A stretch of 64,000 nucleotides of DNA, taken from positions 124,001 through 188,000 of the forward strand of contig JASCOV010000007.1 in the NCBI GenBank assembly GCA_029960045.1, given 5' to 3'. This DNA is from Flavobacteriaceae bacterium PS02293. Lineage in GTDB: Bacteria; Bacteroidota; Bacteroidia; Flavobacteriales; Weeksellaceae. Both the position numbers and the translations under genes were made by a program. Below, one piece after another: positions 44,433-53,726 of the stretch (its first letter is position 1; every line of letters begins with the position of its first letter). The notes under the pieces were generated by a model. It saw only the letters and a program-made list of their open reading frames with translations. It searched no databases and had not been told where the DNA came from.

Positions 44433-45740
44433 ATGCAAAAAGTCTGGGTGCTTATTTTAACGATAGCCACATTTCAAACCATATTTTCACAGGACACCAT
44501 CAGTATTTCCAAAACAGAATTGGAGCAAAAAATTCTGGATAATAATCTTCAGGTGAAAATGGCGCAAAAAGAAGTCGAACTTGCCGATGCCGAACTTTTG
44601 GGAACAAGAGCAATGTATCTTCCAAATATCAATGCCTCTTACACCTTTTCCAATACCAACAATCCGCTGTATGCATTTGGTTCAAAGCTCAATCAGGAAC
44701 GGATTACGATGACGGATTTCAATCCCGACAATCTTAATTCTCCTAAAAGCATTTCCAATTTTGCCACCAAATTAGAAATTCAGCAGCCCATTATCAATAT
44801 GGATGCAGTTTATCAAAAAAAGGCAGGACAGATAAAATCCGAAGTCCTGAAAATTAAAACCGAAAGAACCAAAGAATACGTTCAGTTCGAACTCAAAAAA
44901 GCATATATGACCTTGCAAATGGCTTATAAAATGGTTGAAACGTTAGAAAATGCGAGAACAACAACATTGGCAAACAAAAAAGTCATCGACAATTATTATA
45001 AAAATGGGATCATTCAGAAATCAGAAGTTTTGTATATGGATGTACGTCTGAAAGAAATCGAAAATCAGATACAGTTCGCCAAATCCAATGTCAAAAACGC
45101 TTCCGATTATCTCTATTTTTTGTTGGACGAAGATTATCAAAATAAAGTTTTGAAACCCACAGAATCCTTAGAATATCAGGAAAATATGTTAGAAAGTAAT
45201 CCAACTTTGAATATTAACAGAAAAGATTTGCAAGCCTACCAAAAGTCTTTAGAAGCCTACGATTTGATGATAAAATCTTCCAAAGCCAAATTTCTCCCGA
45301 AACTCAATGCCTTCGGAAGCTTCGAGATGTACGATAACAAAATCGCACAGTTCGATGCCAACGGATATTTAGCCGGAATTCAACTTTCGTGGAATGTTTT
45401 CGACGGTCTCAAAGCCAAAAGTGAACAGGAAAAATACAAAGCCGAACTGAGTAAAGCACAAACCGAAATTCAGCAATACCAGAAACAAAGCGAGCTGGAA
45501 CTCAATAAAACTTCCCGACAGGTTCAGGATGCCGAGAACAAAGTAAACCTCACCAAACTCGCTTGGGAACAAAGCAAGGAAGCCTACAGAATCCGAAAAA
45601 ACCGCTACGATCAGGGGCTCGAAAAGTCTGCAGATTTGCTCACTTCCGAAACCCAAATGTCCCAAAAAGAGTTAGAACATATTCAAGCAATTTTCGAATA
45701 CAACACCGCTTTAGAATATTATAAATTTTTGAAAAATTAA
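44433..45740 (+). CDS. TolC-family outer-membrane efflux protein
   Basis: 435 aa with signal peptide ending at FSQ; two TolC repeats (LEQKILDNNLQVKMAQKEVE and ERTKEYVQFELKKAYMTL as coiled coils; ENKVNLTKLAWEQSKEAY in the second half). First gene of an RND tripartite system under the Crp/Fnr-type operator. Confidence 0.88.
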   Translation: MQKVWVLILTIATFQTIFSQDTISISKTELEQKILDNNLQVKMAQKEVELADAELLGTRAMYLPNINASYTFSNTNNPLYAFGSKLNQERITMTDFNPDNLNSPKSISNFATKLEIQQPIINMDAVYQKKAGQIKSEVLKIKTERTKEYVQFELKKAYMTLQMAYKMVETLENARTTTLANKKVIDNYYKNGIIQKSEVLYMDVRLKEIENQIQFAKSNVKNASDYLYFLLDEDYQNKVLKPTESLEYQENMLESNPTLNINRKDLQAYQKSLEAYDLMIKSSKAKFLPKLNAFGSFEMYDNKIAQFDANGYLAGIQLSWNVFDGLKAKSEQEKYKAELSKAQTEIQQYQKQSELELNKTSRQVQDAENKVNLTKLAWEQSKEAYRIRKNRYDQGLEKSADLLTSETQMSQKELEHIQAIFEYNTALEYYKFLKN

Positions 45741-45747
45741 TTTTTTT

Positions 45748-45844
45748 AGGAGCTATTTCCCGCTGTCCACTATATCTTTTTCTTTTTGCCAAAGCTTTTT
45801 CCCTTTCCAAAAAAGAAAAAGGATGCCGTTCCCATCGGGGCTAT
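45748..45844 (+). repeat. Intergenic hairpin element between TolC and adaptor genes
   Basis: Starts GGAGCTATTTCCCGCTGTCC and ends ATGCCGTTCCCATCGGGG. The middle forms a long hairpin: ATCTTTTTCTTTTT pairs with AAAAAGAAAAAGGAT. From memory such GGAGCT...GGGGCTA elements are dispersed in flavobacterial genomes; only this copy is in the window. Confidence 0.5.
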
Positions 45845-45915
45845 GATTAAAGTTCCGCCAAAAAATCGTAAAACGACGATTTAACAAGTTTCAGAAAACA
45901 AATAAAATCAACATT

Positions 45916-47004
45916 ATGAAAACATATATTTATTCCGGTCTTATTCTGTTAGCAGTTCTTTTGACCAGCTGCTCGTCCGACGACAAAAAATCCGTACAAA
46001 ACACAGATGCTCCCATTTCGGTTACGGTCAATCAATCAACTACCAATTCCACAGGTTCATCTGCAACTGCCACCGGAAAATTGGTTGCCAGAAATTCCGT
46101 GAATGTTTCTACCAGAATGATGGGTTATATCACCTCGATGAGTGGAGAAGTCGGGCAAAACGTAACAGCAGGACAGGCTTTGGTAAGCATTAATTCTACC
46201 GATATTCAGGCAAAAGGCGGACAAGCCAATGCGCAGATTTCACAAGCTCAGGCTGGTTATAATATAGCTAAAAAAGACTACGAAAGATTCCAGAATCTGT
46301 ACAAAAATCAAAGCGCGTCACAAAAAGAATTGGACGATATGAGAGCCCGATACGAAATGGCTCAAGCTGGTTTACAAGCAGCCCAGCAAATGAAAAACGA
46401 AGTCAATTCTCAATATAAATATACCAATATTACTGCTCCCATTTCCGGAACAATTACTGCGAAATTTGCAGAGCAAGGCGATATGGCAAGTCCGGGAATG
46501 CCACTTTTGACCATAGAATCTTCAGGAAGTTTACAAGCTCAGGTTTTGGTTTCAGAAAAAGACATTACAATGATTAATCAGGGAATGAGCGTTCAGGTCA
46601 CTTTAAAATCGATCAACAAAACCATTTCCGGAACGGTTTCCGAAATCAGTAAATCAGCCACTAACACAGGCGGACAATATATGGTGAAAATTAATATTCC
46701 TGCTTCACAGGATCTGTTACCCGGAATGTTTGTCAATGTGCAGTTTCCATTTAAAAATTCCGGTAAAACCAATCAGGATTTTGAAGAAAGCATAATGGTT
46801 CCCCAATCTGCTTTGGTAGAAAATGGACAATTAACAGGAGTTTACGTAGTAAGTTCACAAAATACAGCGGTCTTACGATGGCTGAAAATCGGCAAAACAT
46901 TCGGAGACAATGTGGAGGTTTTATCTGGTTTAAATACCAAAGAAGCTTACATCATTTCCTCAAACGGAAAATTGTATAACGGTGCAAAAATTCAAATAAA
47001 GTAA
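45916..47004 (+). CDS. RND efflux periplasmic adaptor
   Basis: 362 aa lipoprotein (lipobox LLTSC). Lipoyl halves (MGYITSMSGEVGQNVTAGQA and APISGTITAKFAEQGDM), coiled-coil hairpin (AQAGYNIAKKDYERFQNLYK) and beta-barrel (SGTVSEISKSA). Ser/Thr/Asn-rich linker after the lipobox. Pairs with the pump behind it. Confidence 0.88.
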   Translation: MKTYIYSGLILLAVLLTSCSSDDKKSVQNTDAPISVTVNQSTTNSTGSSATATGKLVARNSVNVSTRMMGYITSMSGEVGQNVTAGQALVSINSTDIQAKGGQANAQISQAQAGYNIAKKDYERFQNLYKNQSASQKELDDMRARYEMAQAGLQAAQQMKNEVNSQYKYTNITAPISGTITAKFAEQGDMASPGMPLLTIESSGSLQAQVLVSEKDITMINQGMSVQVTLKSINKTISGTVSEISKSATNTGGQYMVKINIPASQDLLPGMFVNVQFPFKNSGKTNQDFEESIMVPQSALVENGQLTGVYVVSSQNTAVLRWLKIGKTFGDNVEVLSGLNTKEAYIISSNGKLYNGAKIQIK

Positions 47005-47070
47005 TTCAAAGTTCAAGATTCAAAATTCAAGGTTGTCTACTTTGAACTTTAAACATTGAACCTTAAACCA
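47005..47070. repeat. TTCAA-rich short-unit repeat
   Basis: TTCAAAGTTCAAGATTCAAA continues as a ~7-nt-period series, then its complement series ACTTTGAACTTTAAACATTG. The two halves could pair imperfectly. Likely an mRNA-level structure or simple repeat between the adaptor and the pump gene. Confidence 0.4.
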
Positions 47071-47078
47071 AAAGTAAT

Positions 47079-50000
47079 ATGGAAAAAGGATTCGCAGGAC
47101 GTATCGCCGAGTTTTTCATCAATTCAAAATTAACAATCCTGTTAATGGCTGCTTTAATGATTATCGGGGTATATAGTTCCACATTAATACCAAGAGAAGA
47201 AGAACCACAAATCATTGTGCCAATGGCAGATGTAATGGTCGGTTATCCGGGAGCTTCGCCGAAAGAAGTAGAAAGCCGTGTGGTAAAACCTTTGGAAAAA
47301 GTTATTTCCAATATCAAAGGGGTAGAACACATTCACGCAATGGCGATGAACGGAAAAGCAATGATCATTGTTCAGTTTTACGTAGGAGAAGACACAGAAC
47401 GTTCTTATGTGAAATTGTATGATGAATTGATGAAAAACAAAAACATCTTCCCGACAGGAGTGATGGAACCGATGGTAAAAACACGTTCCATAGATGATGT
47501 TCCGATGTTGGGACTTACACTCTGGAGTGAAAAATATAATGATTACGAACTTCGCCAAATCGGTGAAGAACTGTCTTCAGAAGTCAAAAAAATAAAAGAC
47601 GTTTCCCTAACCAACGTGATTGGCGGAAGAAACCGACAACTGAAAGTCATTGTAGATAAAGATAAAATGTCAGAACTGAATGTTGATGCACTTTCTGTGA
47701 TGCAGATGATTCAAGCAAACAACGGAAGTTCGCAATCCGGAAGTTTTGATTCCAACGATCAAGAATATCTTTTGACAACAGGACAATTTTTAAATTCTGC
47801 GGAAGATGTAGAAAATCTGGTGGTGGGAACATCGCAAAATATGCCGGTCTATCTGAAACAGGTCGCTAAAATTGAAGATGGTGCCGCTTCTTCTTCCAAT
47901 TATGTAAGTTTCGGTTATGGAAATGCGGTGGAAAATGGAAAAAAGTTCAAATCGGAATATCCTGCAGTGACGCTTTCGGTTTCCAAAGTAAAAGGAGCCG
48001 ATGCGATGAAAATTTCAGAACAAATCCTTGCCAAAGTTGATGAATTGAAGAAAACCTTAATCCCAAATGATGTTCACGTAGAAGTTACCAGAAATTACGG
48101 AGAAACGGCTTCCCACAAAGTGTCAGAATTATTGATGCATTTGGGCATTGCAATCTTGGCGGTAACCTTTTTGGTAATGCTTGCAATGGGTTGGAGAGGC
48201 GGATTGGTTGTATTCTTCTCGGTTCCGCTGACTTTTGCATTAACGCTTTTCAGTTATTATATGCTCGGTTATACTCTGAACAGAATTACGCTTTTTGCCC
48301 TCGTTTTCGTGGTAGGAATTGTGGTGGACGACAGTATCATCATTGCAGAAAATATGCACAGGCATTTTCATATGAAGAAATTACCCTTCAAACAAGCAGC
48401 TATTTATGCGATCAATGAAGTAGGTAATCCAACCATTTTAGCCACTTTTACGGTCATTGCAGCGATTTTACCAATGGCTTTCGTATCCGGAATGATGGGA
48501 CCTTATATGTCGCCAATGCCGATTGGAGCTTCAATTGCGATGTTGCTTTCGCTGTTTGTAGCGTTGACGGTAACACCGTATTTAGGTTTTCATTTATTAA
48601 AAGTGAAAGATACTCAGGAGCATAAAGAAGAACAGGGATTGGAAACCGGTTTAATTTATAAAATTTATAAAAAAGTAGAACAGCCATTGCTCGACAGTAA
48701 ATCCAAAAGATGGACAATGATGGGCGTTACGGTGGTGCTTTTATTGATTTCGGTATTAGCGTTTTTCACAAAATGGGTCGCCGTAAAAATGCTCCCTTTT
48801 GATAATAAAAATGAAATTCAGTTGGTGATTGATATGCCGGAAGGAACCACTCTGGAAAGAACAGCCGCTGTTACCAAAGATATTTCCCAATACCTGAAAA
48901 CGGTTCCGGAAGTTGTTAATTACCAAAATTATGTGGGTTCTTCTGCACCTATTACATTCAACGGTTTGGTACGTCACTATGATTTGAGAGGAGCGAGCAA
49001 TACCGCAGATATTCAGGTCAATCTTTTGCACAAAGAAGACCGTGATGAACAAAGCCACGATGTTGCCAAGAAAATCCGTCCGGAAATTCAGAAAATTGCG
49101 GCAAAATACAATGCGAATGTCAAAGTGGTGGAAGTTCCGCCGGGACCACCGGTTTTATCGACCATTGTAGCAGAAGTTTATGGACCTAATTATGATGAGC
49201 AGATAAAAGTTGCCAAACAAGTGGAGGAAATTCTGCACAAAACCGATGATGTAGTTGATATCGACTGGATGGTAGAAGCGCCCCAAACTGAATTTAAGCT
49301 CATTCCGGACAAAGAAAAAGCAATGCTGAACGGTGTTGCTTCCCAACAAATTGTTGGCAATCTCACGTATTTGATGGGTGAACATTCTATAGGGAATTTA
49401 TATGATGAAAAATCAAATGATCCTGTTGATATCGTAATGAAACTGAATAACGGTGACAAAGCCAGCATCCAAGACGTGACCAACTTGAAAATAAAAGGTC
49501 AAATGGGAATGGTTCCTGTGAGTGATCTGGTGAAAGTAGAACGCGATACGTTACAAAAATCTATTTACAGAAAAGACCAGAAAAGAGTGGTGTACGTAAT
49601 GGCAGATATGGCAGGAGGTTTGGAAAGTCCGGCGTATGCAATCTTGGGAATGGAAGAAAAACTCAAAAAAATACAGCTTCCTAAAGGATATTCACTGAAC
49701 GAACTGTATATGAATCAACCCGAAAATGAAGATAATTACACCGTAAAATGGGATGGAGAATGGCAGATTACTTTAGAGGTATTCAAGGATTTGGGAACTG
49801 CATTTGCCGTTGTGATCATCATTATATATATGCTGATTGTCGGTTGGTTCCAGAATTTCAAAACCCCGATTGTAATGATGATTGCCATTCCGCTGTCGCT
49901 CATTGGGATTGTTTTGGGACACTGGCTTCTCGGCGCTTTCTTTACCGCAACTTCATTCATCGGAATGATTGCTTTGGCAGGAGTAATGGTAAGGAATTCG

Positions 50001-50300
50001 GTTTTACTGATTGATTTTATAGAAATTCGTTTAAACGAAGGTATCCCAATCAAACAAGCCATTATAGAAGCCGGAGCGGTGCGAACCACGCCTATTTTAT
50101 TAACAACAGGAGCGGTAGTGATCGGAGCAGTTATTATCCTTTTTGACCCGATTTTTCAGGGATTGGCAATATCATTGGTTTTCGGAGCCATAGTTTCCAC
50201 CATTCTGACGCTGATTGTTGTTCCAATTATTTATTATATGACGGAAAAACATAAATGGGAGAAAAAACCAGAAGTTGAAAATAAAGTTTCCGAAGAGTAA
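47079..50300 (+). CDS. RND efflux permease, HAE-like
   Basis: 1073 aa, AcrB-like two-fold layout. TM4 motif VGIVVDDSIIIAENMHRHF near 415 is the hydrophobe/amphiphile (HAE) type, not the metal type at 31144. PTILATFTVIAAILPMAFV, WMVEAPQTEFKL in the porter domain, and KTPIVMMIAIPLSLIGIVLG in the second half. In Bacteroidetes such pumps often sit in sulfur-related loci. Substrate unknown. Confidence 0.9.
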   Translation: MEKGFAGRIAEFFINSKLTILLMAALMIIGVYSSTLIPREEEPQIIVPMADVMVGYPGASPKEVESRVVKPLEKVISNIKGVEHIHAMAMNGKAMIIVQFYVGEDTERSYVKLYDELMKNKNIFPTGVMEPMVKTRSIDDVPMLGLTLWSEKYNDYELRQIGEELSSEVKKIKDVSLTNVIGGRNRQLKVIVDKDKMSELNVDALSVMQMIQANNGSSQSGSFDSNDQEYLLTTGQFLNSAEDVENLVVGTSQNMPVYLKQVAKIEDGAASSSNYVSFGYGNAVENGKKFKSEYPAVTLSVSKVKGADAMKISEQILAKVDELKKTLIPNDVHVEVTRNYGETASHKVSELLMHLGIAILAVTFLVMLAMGWRGGLVVFFSVPLTFALTLFSYYMLGYTLNRITLFALVFVVGIVVDDSIIIAENMHRHFHMKKLPFKQAAIYAINEVGNPTILATFTVIAAILPMAFVSGMMGPYMSPMPIGASIAMLLSLFVALTVTPYLGFHLLKVKDTQEHKEEQGLETGLIYKIYKKVEQPLLDSKSKRWTMMGVTVVLLLISVLAFFTKWVAVKMLPFDNKNEIQLVIDMPEGTTLERTAAVTKDISQYLKTVPEVVNYQNYVGSSAPITFNGLVRHYDLRGASNTADIQVNLLHKEDRDEQSHDVAKKIRPEIQKIAAKYNANVKVVEVPPGPPVLSTIVAEVYGPNYDEQIKVAKQVEEILHKTDDVVDIDWMVEAPQTEFKLIPDKEKAMLNGVASQQIVGNLTYLMGEHSIGNLYDEKSNDPVDIVMKLNNGDKASIQDVTNLKIKGQMGMVPVSDLVKVERDTLQKSIYRKDQKRVVYVMADMAGGLESPAYAILGMEEKLKKIQLPKGYSLNELYMNQPENEDNYTVKWDGEWQITLEVFKDLGTAFAVVIIIIYMLIVGWFQNFKTPIVMMIAIPLSLIGIVLGHWLLGAFFTATSFIGMIALAGVMVRNSVLLIDFIEIRLNEGIPIKQAIIEAGAVRTTPILLTTGAVVIGAVIILFDPIFQGLAISLVFGAIVSTILTLIVVPIIYYMTEKHKWEKKPEVENKVSEE

Positions 50301-50310
50301 AAAATAAACA

Positions 50311-50341
50311 AACCTCATAGGTTTCAAAAACCTATGAGGTT
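50311..50341. repeat. Perfect palindrome after the RND gene
   Basis: AACCTCATAGGTTT / AAACCTATGAGGTT, 14-bp arms with a 3-nt gap, no T-tract. This sequence is, from memory, a common dispersed palindrome of Chryseobacterium/Flavobacterium genomes. It may protect or terminate the mRNA between the pump and the small genes behind it. Confidence 0.7.
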
Positions 50342-50358
50342 AAATAAAGTTAAAAATT

Positions 50359-50658
50359 ATGAAACTATTATTGATTACATCAGTAGAAGAATTTGAAAAA
50401 GAAGTGAAAAATATTCTAAAACATTCCGGAGTGAAAGCCTTTTCCTATCAATCTGTAAAAGGATTCAAAAACAACGGTGATGAGCTCGAAAATTGGTTCA
50501 GTTCGGACAATGTTGAGATTGATTCTTTGTTATTTACCGTTTTTATAGAAAGCAGATATGTTGACGAAATTTATATCCGTATACAAGATTTTAATTCAGG
50601 ACAAAAAACACTTTCGCACGTTCATATCGCAACCGTACAATTAGAAAAATCAATTTAA
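50359..50658 (+). CDS. P-II-like small protein
   Basis: 99 aa, alternating beta-alpha-beta pattern: MKLLLITSVEEFEKEVKNIL, LLFTVFIESRYVDEIYIRIQ, and HVHIATVQLEKS at the end. Looks like a ferredoxin-like/P-II fold of the kind often beside RND pumps in Bacteroidetes. The T-loop equivalent is short. Possible regulator or metal-binding partner; not proven. Confidence 0.6.
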   Translation: MKLLLITSVEEFEKEVKNILKHSGVKAFSYQSVKGFKNNGDELENWFSSDNVEIDSLLFTVFIESRYVDEIYIRIQDFNSGQKTLSHVHIATVQLEKSI

Positions 50659-50670
50659 AACAAGAAATAT

Positions 50671-50877
50671 ATGCATACAAGAATCGCACACGCAATAGCC
50701 GGAACTTTAATTCTGTCCAGCCTCTTTTTAGGAATCAAAGTGAATGAAAACTGGTTTTGGCTTACAGGTTTTGTAGGTGTCAACCTTTTACAAAATGCTT
50801 TTACCAATTGGTGCTTGATGTATGTAATCCTGCACAAATTAGGAATTAAGGACGACGGAAAAAGTTGTTCCAGATAA
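50671..50877 (+). CDS. DUF2892 (YgaP-like) inner-membrane protein
   Basis: 68 aa: two membrane helices (AIAGTLILSSLFLGI and FGWL-like WLTGFVGVNLLQNAF) with FTNWCLMYVILHKLGIK behind. The DUF2892 motif is often fused to or next to rhodaneses. 12 nt after the P-II-like gene; a terminator follows. Confidence 0.85.
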   Translation: MHTRIAHAIAGTLILSSLFLGIKVNENWFWLTGFVGVNLLQNAFTNWCLMYVILHKLGIKDDGKSCSR

Positions 50878-50894
50878 ATATTATTTTAAATCTT

Positions 50895-50933
50895 GCCCTT
50901 TCATTATATTTGTGAAAGGGCTTTTTAATTTTC
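50895..50933 (+). terminator. Terminator after the DUF2892 gene
   Basis: GCCCTTTC / GAAAGGGC perfect 8-bp stem followed by TTTTTAATTTT. Confidence 0.8.
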
Positions 50934-50954
50934 TTCTTTAATTCTTGAAAAATA

Positions 50955-51830
50955 ATGAACATTCCCATTCTCAAATCCTGCGATATTCCGGAAAGGGAAA
51001 ATCAGAAAGAATCTTTCGTGATACACAATCTCAGTCATCTTGTGAAGGAAGATCTATACATTCCGAAAATTCCGCACAGGCACTCTTTTTTTCAGATTTT
51101 GTATGTGAGTAAAGGAACGGGAATTCACTATGTCGATTTTCAGGAATTGGAGATAGAAGATAACACCATATTCTTTCTTAGTCCCGGTCAGGTTCACGAT
51201 CTGAGGTTTACTTCCGCAGATCCTGAAGGAGTTATGATCAATTTCAGAGAAGAATTCTTTAATGATTTTCTTTCGCAGAAGGATTTTATCAATTCGCTTC
51301 CTATATTTTCTAAAAACGGGAAATCCGGCTTCAGGAAAGTGGATCGTTGCAAAAACGAATTAGAGTCTACTTTTTCGAAGATTTTTCAAACTCTGAAATC
51401 CAGCTCAACATATACAAAGCAGATCGTTCAGACCCTTATTTTGGAAATCTTGCTGATGATTTCCGAAAAGACCAAAGAAGAAGAACCGCAAAATGAAAGT
51501 TTCAATAATAATTATCTTCTTGTAAAATTTGAAAAACTTCTGGAGAAGCACTTTATGGAAGCTCATTATCCGAAATTTTATGCGGATCATCTTTCCGTTA
51601 CACCCAATTACCTCAATACACTCTGTAAAAAAATTACCGGAAAAACAGCCGGTGAAATAATCAGAGACAGAATCATTCTGGAAGCCAAACGCTATCTTGT
51701 CAACTCCGAATATACCATTTCCCAGATCGCATACAAATTGTATTTTGAAGACAACTCCTATTTTACCAAATTTTTTAAAGCCAATTCTGGAATTACACCT
51801 GCGGAATTTCGGAAATCTTTAAATAGATAA
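50955..51830 (+). CDS. AraC-family transcription regulator with cupin sensor
   Basis: 291 aa. Cupin N-terminal domain (PHRHSFFQILYVSKGTGIHY and FFLSPGQVHDL), then two HTHs (YADHLSVTPNYLNTLCKKIT and YTISQIAYKLYFEDNSYFTK). Located directly ahead of the bd oxidase operon and on the same strand, so it probably regulates it. Effector unknown. Confidence 0.88.
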   Translation: MNIPILKSCDIPERENQKESFVIHNLSHLVKEDLYIPKIPHRHSFFQILYVSKGTGIHYVDFQELEIEDNTIFFLSPGQVHDLRFTSADPEGVMINFREEFFNDFLSQKDFINSLPIFSKNGKSGFRKVDRCKNELESTFSKIFQTLKSSSTYTKQIVQTLILEILLMISEKTKEEEPQNESFNNNYLLVKFEKLLEKHFMEAHYPKFYADHLSVTPNYLNTLCKKITGKTAGEIIRDRIILEAKRYLVNSEYTISQIAYKLYFEDNSYFTKFFKANSGITPAEFRKSLNR

Positions 51831-51845
51831 AAATTACCATTTTAC

Positions 51846-51890
51846 TCTTTTTTACTGCCATAACTCTGAAAGCATTCAGGAGTAACTTTG
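51846..51890 (+). promoter_or_regulatory. Candidate promoter of the cytochrome bd operon
   Basis: TAACTTTG at 51883-51890 is a -7 match, 25 nt before the DUF4492 start. Just upstream are TTACCAT and TTACTGCCAT direct repeats that could be AraC-type half sites. No TGTRA-N6-TYACW operator at the 37-nt position, so this unit is apparently outside the Crp/Fnr set. Confidence 0.4.
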
Positions 51891-51914
51891 TTATGTAAAA
51901 ATAATACTGTAACA

Positions 51915-52163
51915 ATGATACTAGATCAAATATTCCGGTTGATGATTTATCCTTTTCAGGAACTTATAAAGTTATATCAATATGGCTTCAGTGTTATGTC
52001 AAAAGAAAATCGGACACTTTGGATCATTGCAGTAATCAAATTGTTTGTAATGTTTGGAATCTTGAAAATATTCTTTTTCAAAGATTTTTTAAAAACCCAA
52101 TTTAAGGATGACAAACAAAGAATGGAATATCTTCAGAAGAATTTTACAGAAATCAAAAAATAG
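51915..52163 (+). CDS. DUF4492 small membrane protein of the bd oxidase operon
   Basis: 82 aa from the ATG at 51915; nine earlier codons are not needed. LDQIFRLMIYPFQELIKLYQ and one membrane helix (LFVMFGILKIFFFKDF). DUF4492 is regularly the gene ahead of cydA in Bacteroidetes. Probably an assembly or accessory subunit. Confidence 0.85.
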   Translation: MILDQIFRLMIYPFQELIKLYQYGFSVMSKENRTLWIIAVIKLFVMFGILKIFFFKDFLKTQFKDDKQRMEYLQKNFTEIKK

Positions 52164-52178
52164 AAAAATTACAATCTT

Positions 52179-53714
52179 ATGAATCATATAGACTGGGAAC
52201 TCGTCAATTGGTCCAGAGCACAATTTGCTCTTACAGCAATGTACCACTGGCTTTTTGTTCCGCTTACATTGGGAACTACATTTATGATTGCCATTATGGA
52301 AACCATTTATGTGAAGACACAAGACGAAAAATGGAAAGAGATCACCAAATTTTGGATGAAGCTTTTCGGGATCAACTTTGCCATTGGTGTTGCCACCGGA
52401 ATTATTTTGGAATTTGAATTCGGAACCAACTGGAGTAATTACTCTTGGTTTGTGGGAGACATTTTCGGAGCTCCGCTTGCAATTGAAGGAATAATGGCTT
52501 TCTTTATGGAAAGTACCTTTATTGCTGTAATGTTTTTCGGTTGGGACAGGGTAAGCCAGAGATTCCACCTTACTTCGAGCTGGTTGGTTGCCATTGGTTC
52601 CAATCTCTCAGCTTTGTGGATTTTGGTGGCAAACGGCTGGATGCAGAATCCTGTTGGGGTACAATTCAATCCAGATACTATGCGAAATGAGATGATTGAT
52701 TTTTGGGCTGTGCTTCTCAATCCGGTTGCCGTGAACAAATTTCTTCACACCGTTATTTCTTCCTATATTGTTTCAGCTCTGTTTGTTGTAGGCGTTAGTT
52801 CTTGGTTTCTGTTAAAGAGAAGAGATGTGGTCTTGGCGAAGAGAAGTATCTTGGTGGCAACAGTTTTCGGACTTCTGGCAACCATCGGAACATTCTGGAG
52901 CGGAGATGAATCTGCAAGACAGGTGGCCAGAACGCAACCTATGAAACTGGCGGCAATGGAAGGTCTGTATGAAGGAGACCGTTCTGCACCGCTTATTGCG
53001 ATGGGTATTTTCGGAGAACAGGATAATACGGTTCATAAAAAAGAACAATTTCTGGTAGAATTTCAGATTCCCAAAGCCTTGTCTTATCTGGCGTTTTTAG
53101 ATTCTGAAAAGTTTGTTCCGGGGATCAGCGATTTGGTTCACGGAAACAAAAAGGAAGGCATTTCTTCTTATGACGAAAGAATTTCCAGCGGAAAAATAGC
53201 AATTGATGCTTTACGAAATTACGGCGATGCCAAAAGATCCGGAAATCTTCCGAAAGCCGAAGCTGAACTGAAAACTTTCCGTGCCCACGAAAAAGATTTT
53301 GGCTATGGTTATTATTTCGGAAAAAATCCCCATATGCTTATTCCTAATGTAAAAATGAGCTTCTATTCCTTTCATATTATGGTGATTTTGGGAACCTACT
53401 TTTTAGTACTTTTTATTATCCTTTTCATTAAAACCCTGAAAGGAAATCTGGATAAAAGCAGAGCGCTTCTAAGGCTTACTTTATGGAGCATTCCGTTGGG
53501 CTATATTGCCTCACAGTCTGGCTGGGTAGTGGCAGAAGTAGGAAGACAACCCTGGACGATCCAGAATCTGCTTCCAAATATCGCCTCGGTTTCTCAAATA
53601 GATGCGTACAGCGTACAGATTACCTTCTTTTTGTTTCTGATTATTTTCACAACACTTCTCATTGCCGAAATCAAAATTATGCTTTCAGCAATCAGAAAAG
53701 GTTCTCAACATTAA
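52179..53714 (+). CDS. cydA: Cytochrome bd quinol oxidase subunit I
   Basis: 511 aa. WSRAQFALTAMYHWLFVPLT carries the heme-ligand His; GDESARQVARTQPMKLAAME is the CydA signature, and SRLLKLT-like membrane helices continue to QSGWVVAEVGRQPWTIQNLL. The quinol-binding loop is of the shorter type. Terminal oxidase with high oxygen affinity that resists sulfide and NO, which fits the neighbouring sulfide genes. Confidence 0.95.
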   Translation: MNHIDWELVNWSRAQFALTAMYHWLFVPLTLGTTFMIAIMETIYVKTQDEKWKEITKFWMKLFGINFAIGVATGIILEFEFGTNWSNYSWFVGDIFGAPLAIEGIMAFFMESTFIAVMFFGWDRVSQRFHLTSSWLVAIGSNLSALWILVANGWMQNPVGVQFNPDTMRNEMIDFWAVLLNPVAVNKFLHTVISSYIVSALFVVGVSSWFLLKRRDVVLAKRSILVATVFGLLATIGTFWSGDESARQVARTQPMKLAAMEGLYEGDRSAPLIAMGIFGEQDNTVHKKEQFLVEFQIPKALSYLAFLDSEKFVPGISDLVHGNKKEGISSYDERISSGKIAIDALRNYGDAKRSGNLPKAEAELKTFRAHEKDFGYGYYFGKNPHMLIPNVKMSFYSFHIMVILGTYFLVLFIILFIKTLKGNLDKSRALLRLTLWSIPLGYIASQSGWVVAEVGRQPWTIQNLLPNIASVSQIDAYSVQITFFLFLIIFTTLLIAEIKIMLSAIRKGSQH

Positions 53715-53726
53715 AAAAATAAAACT

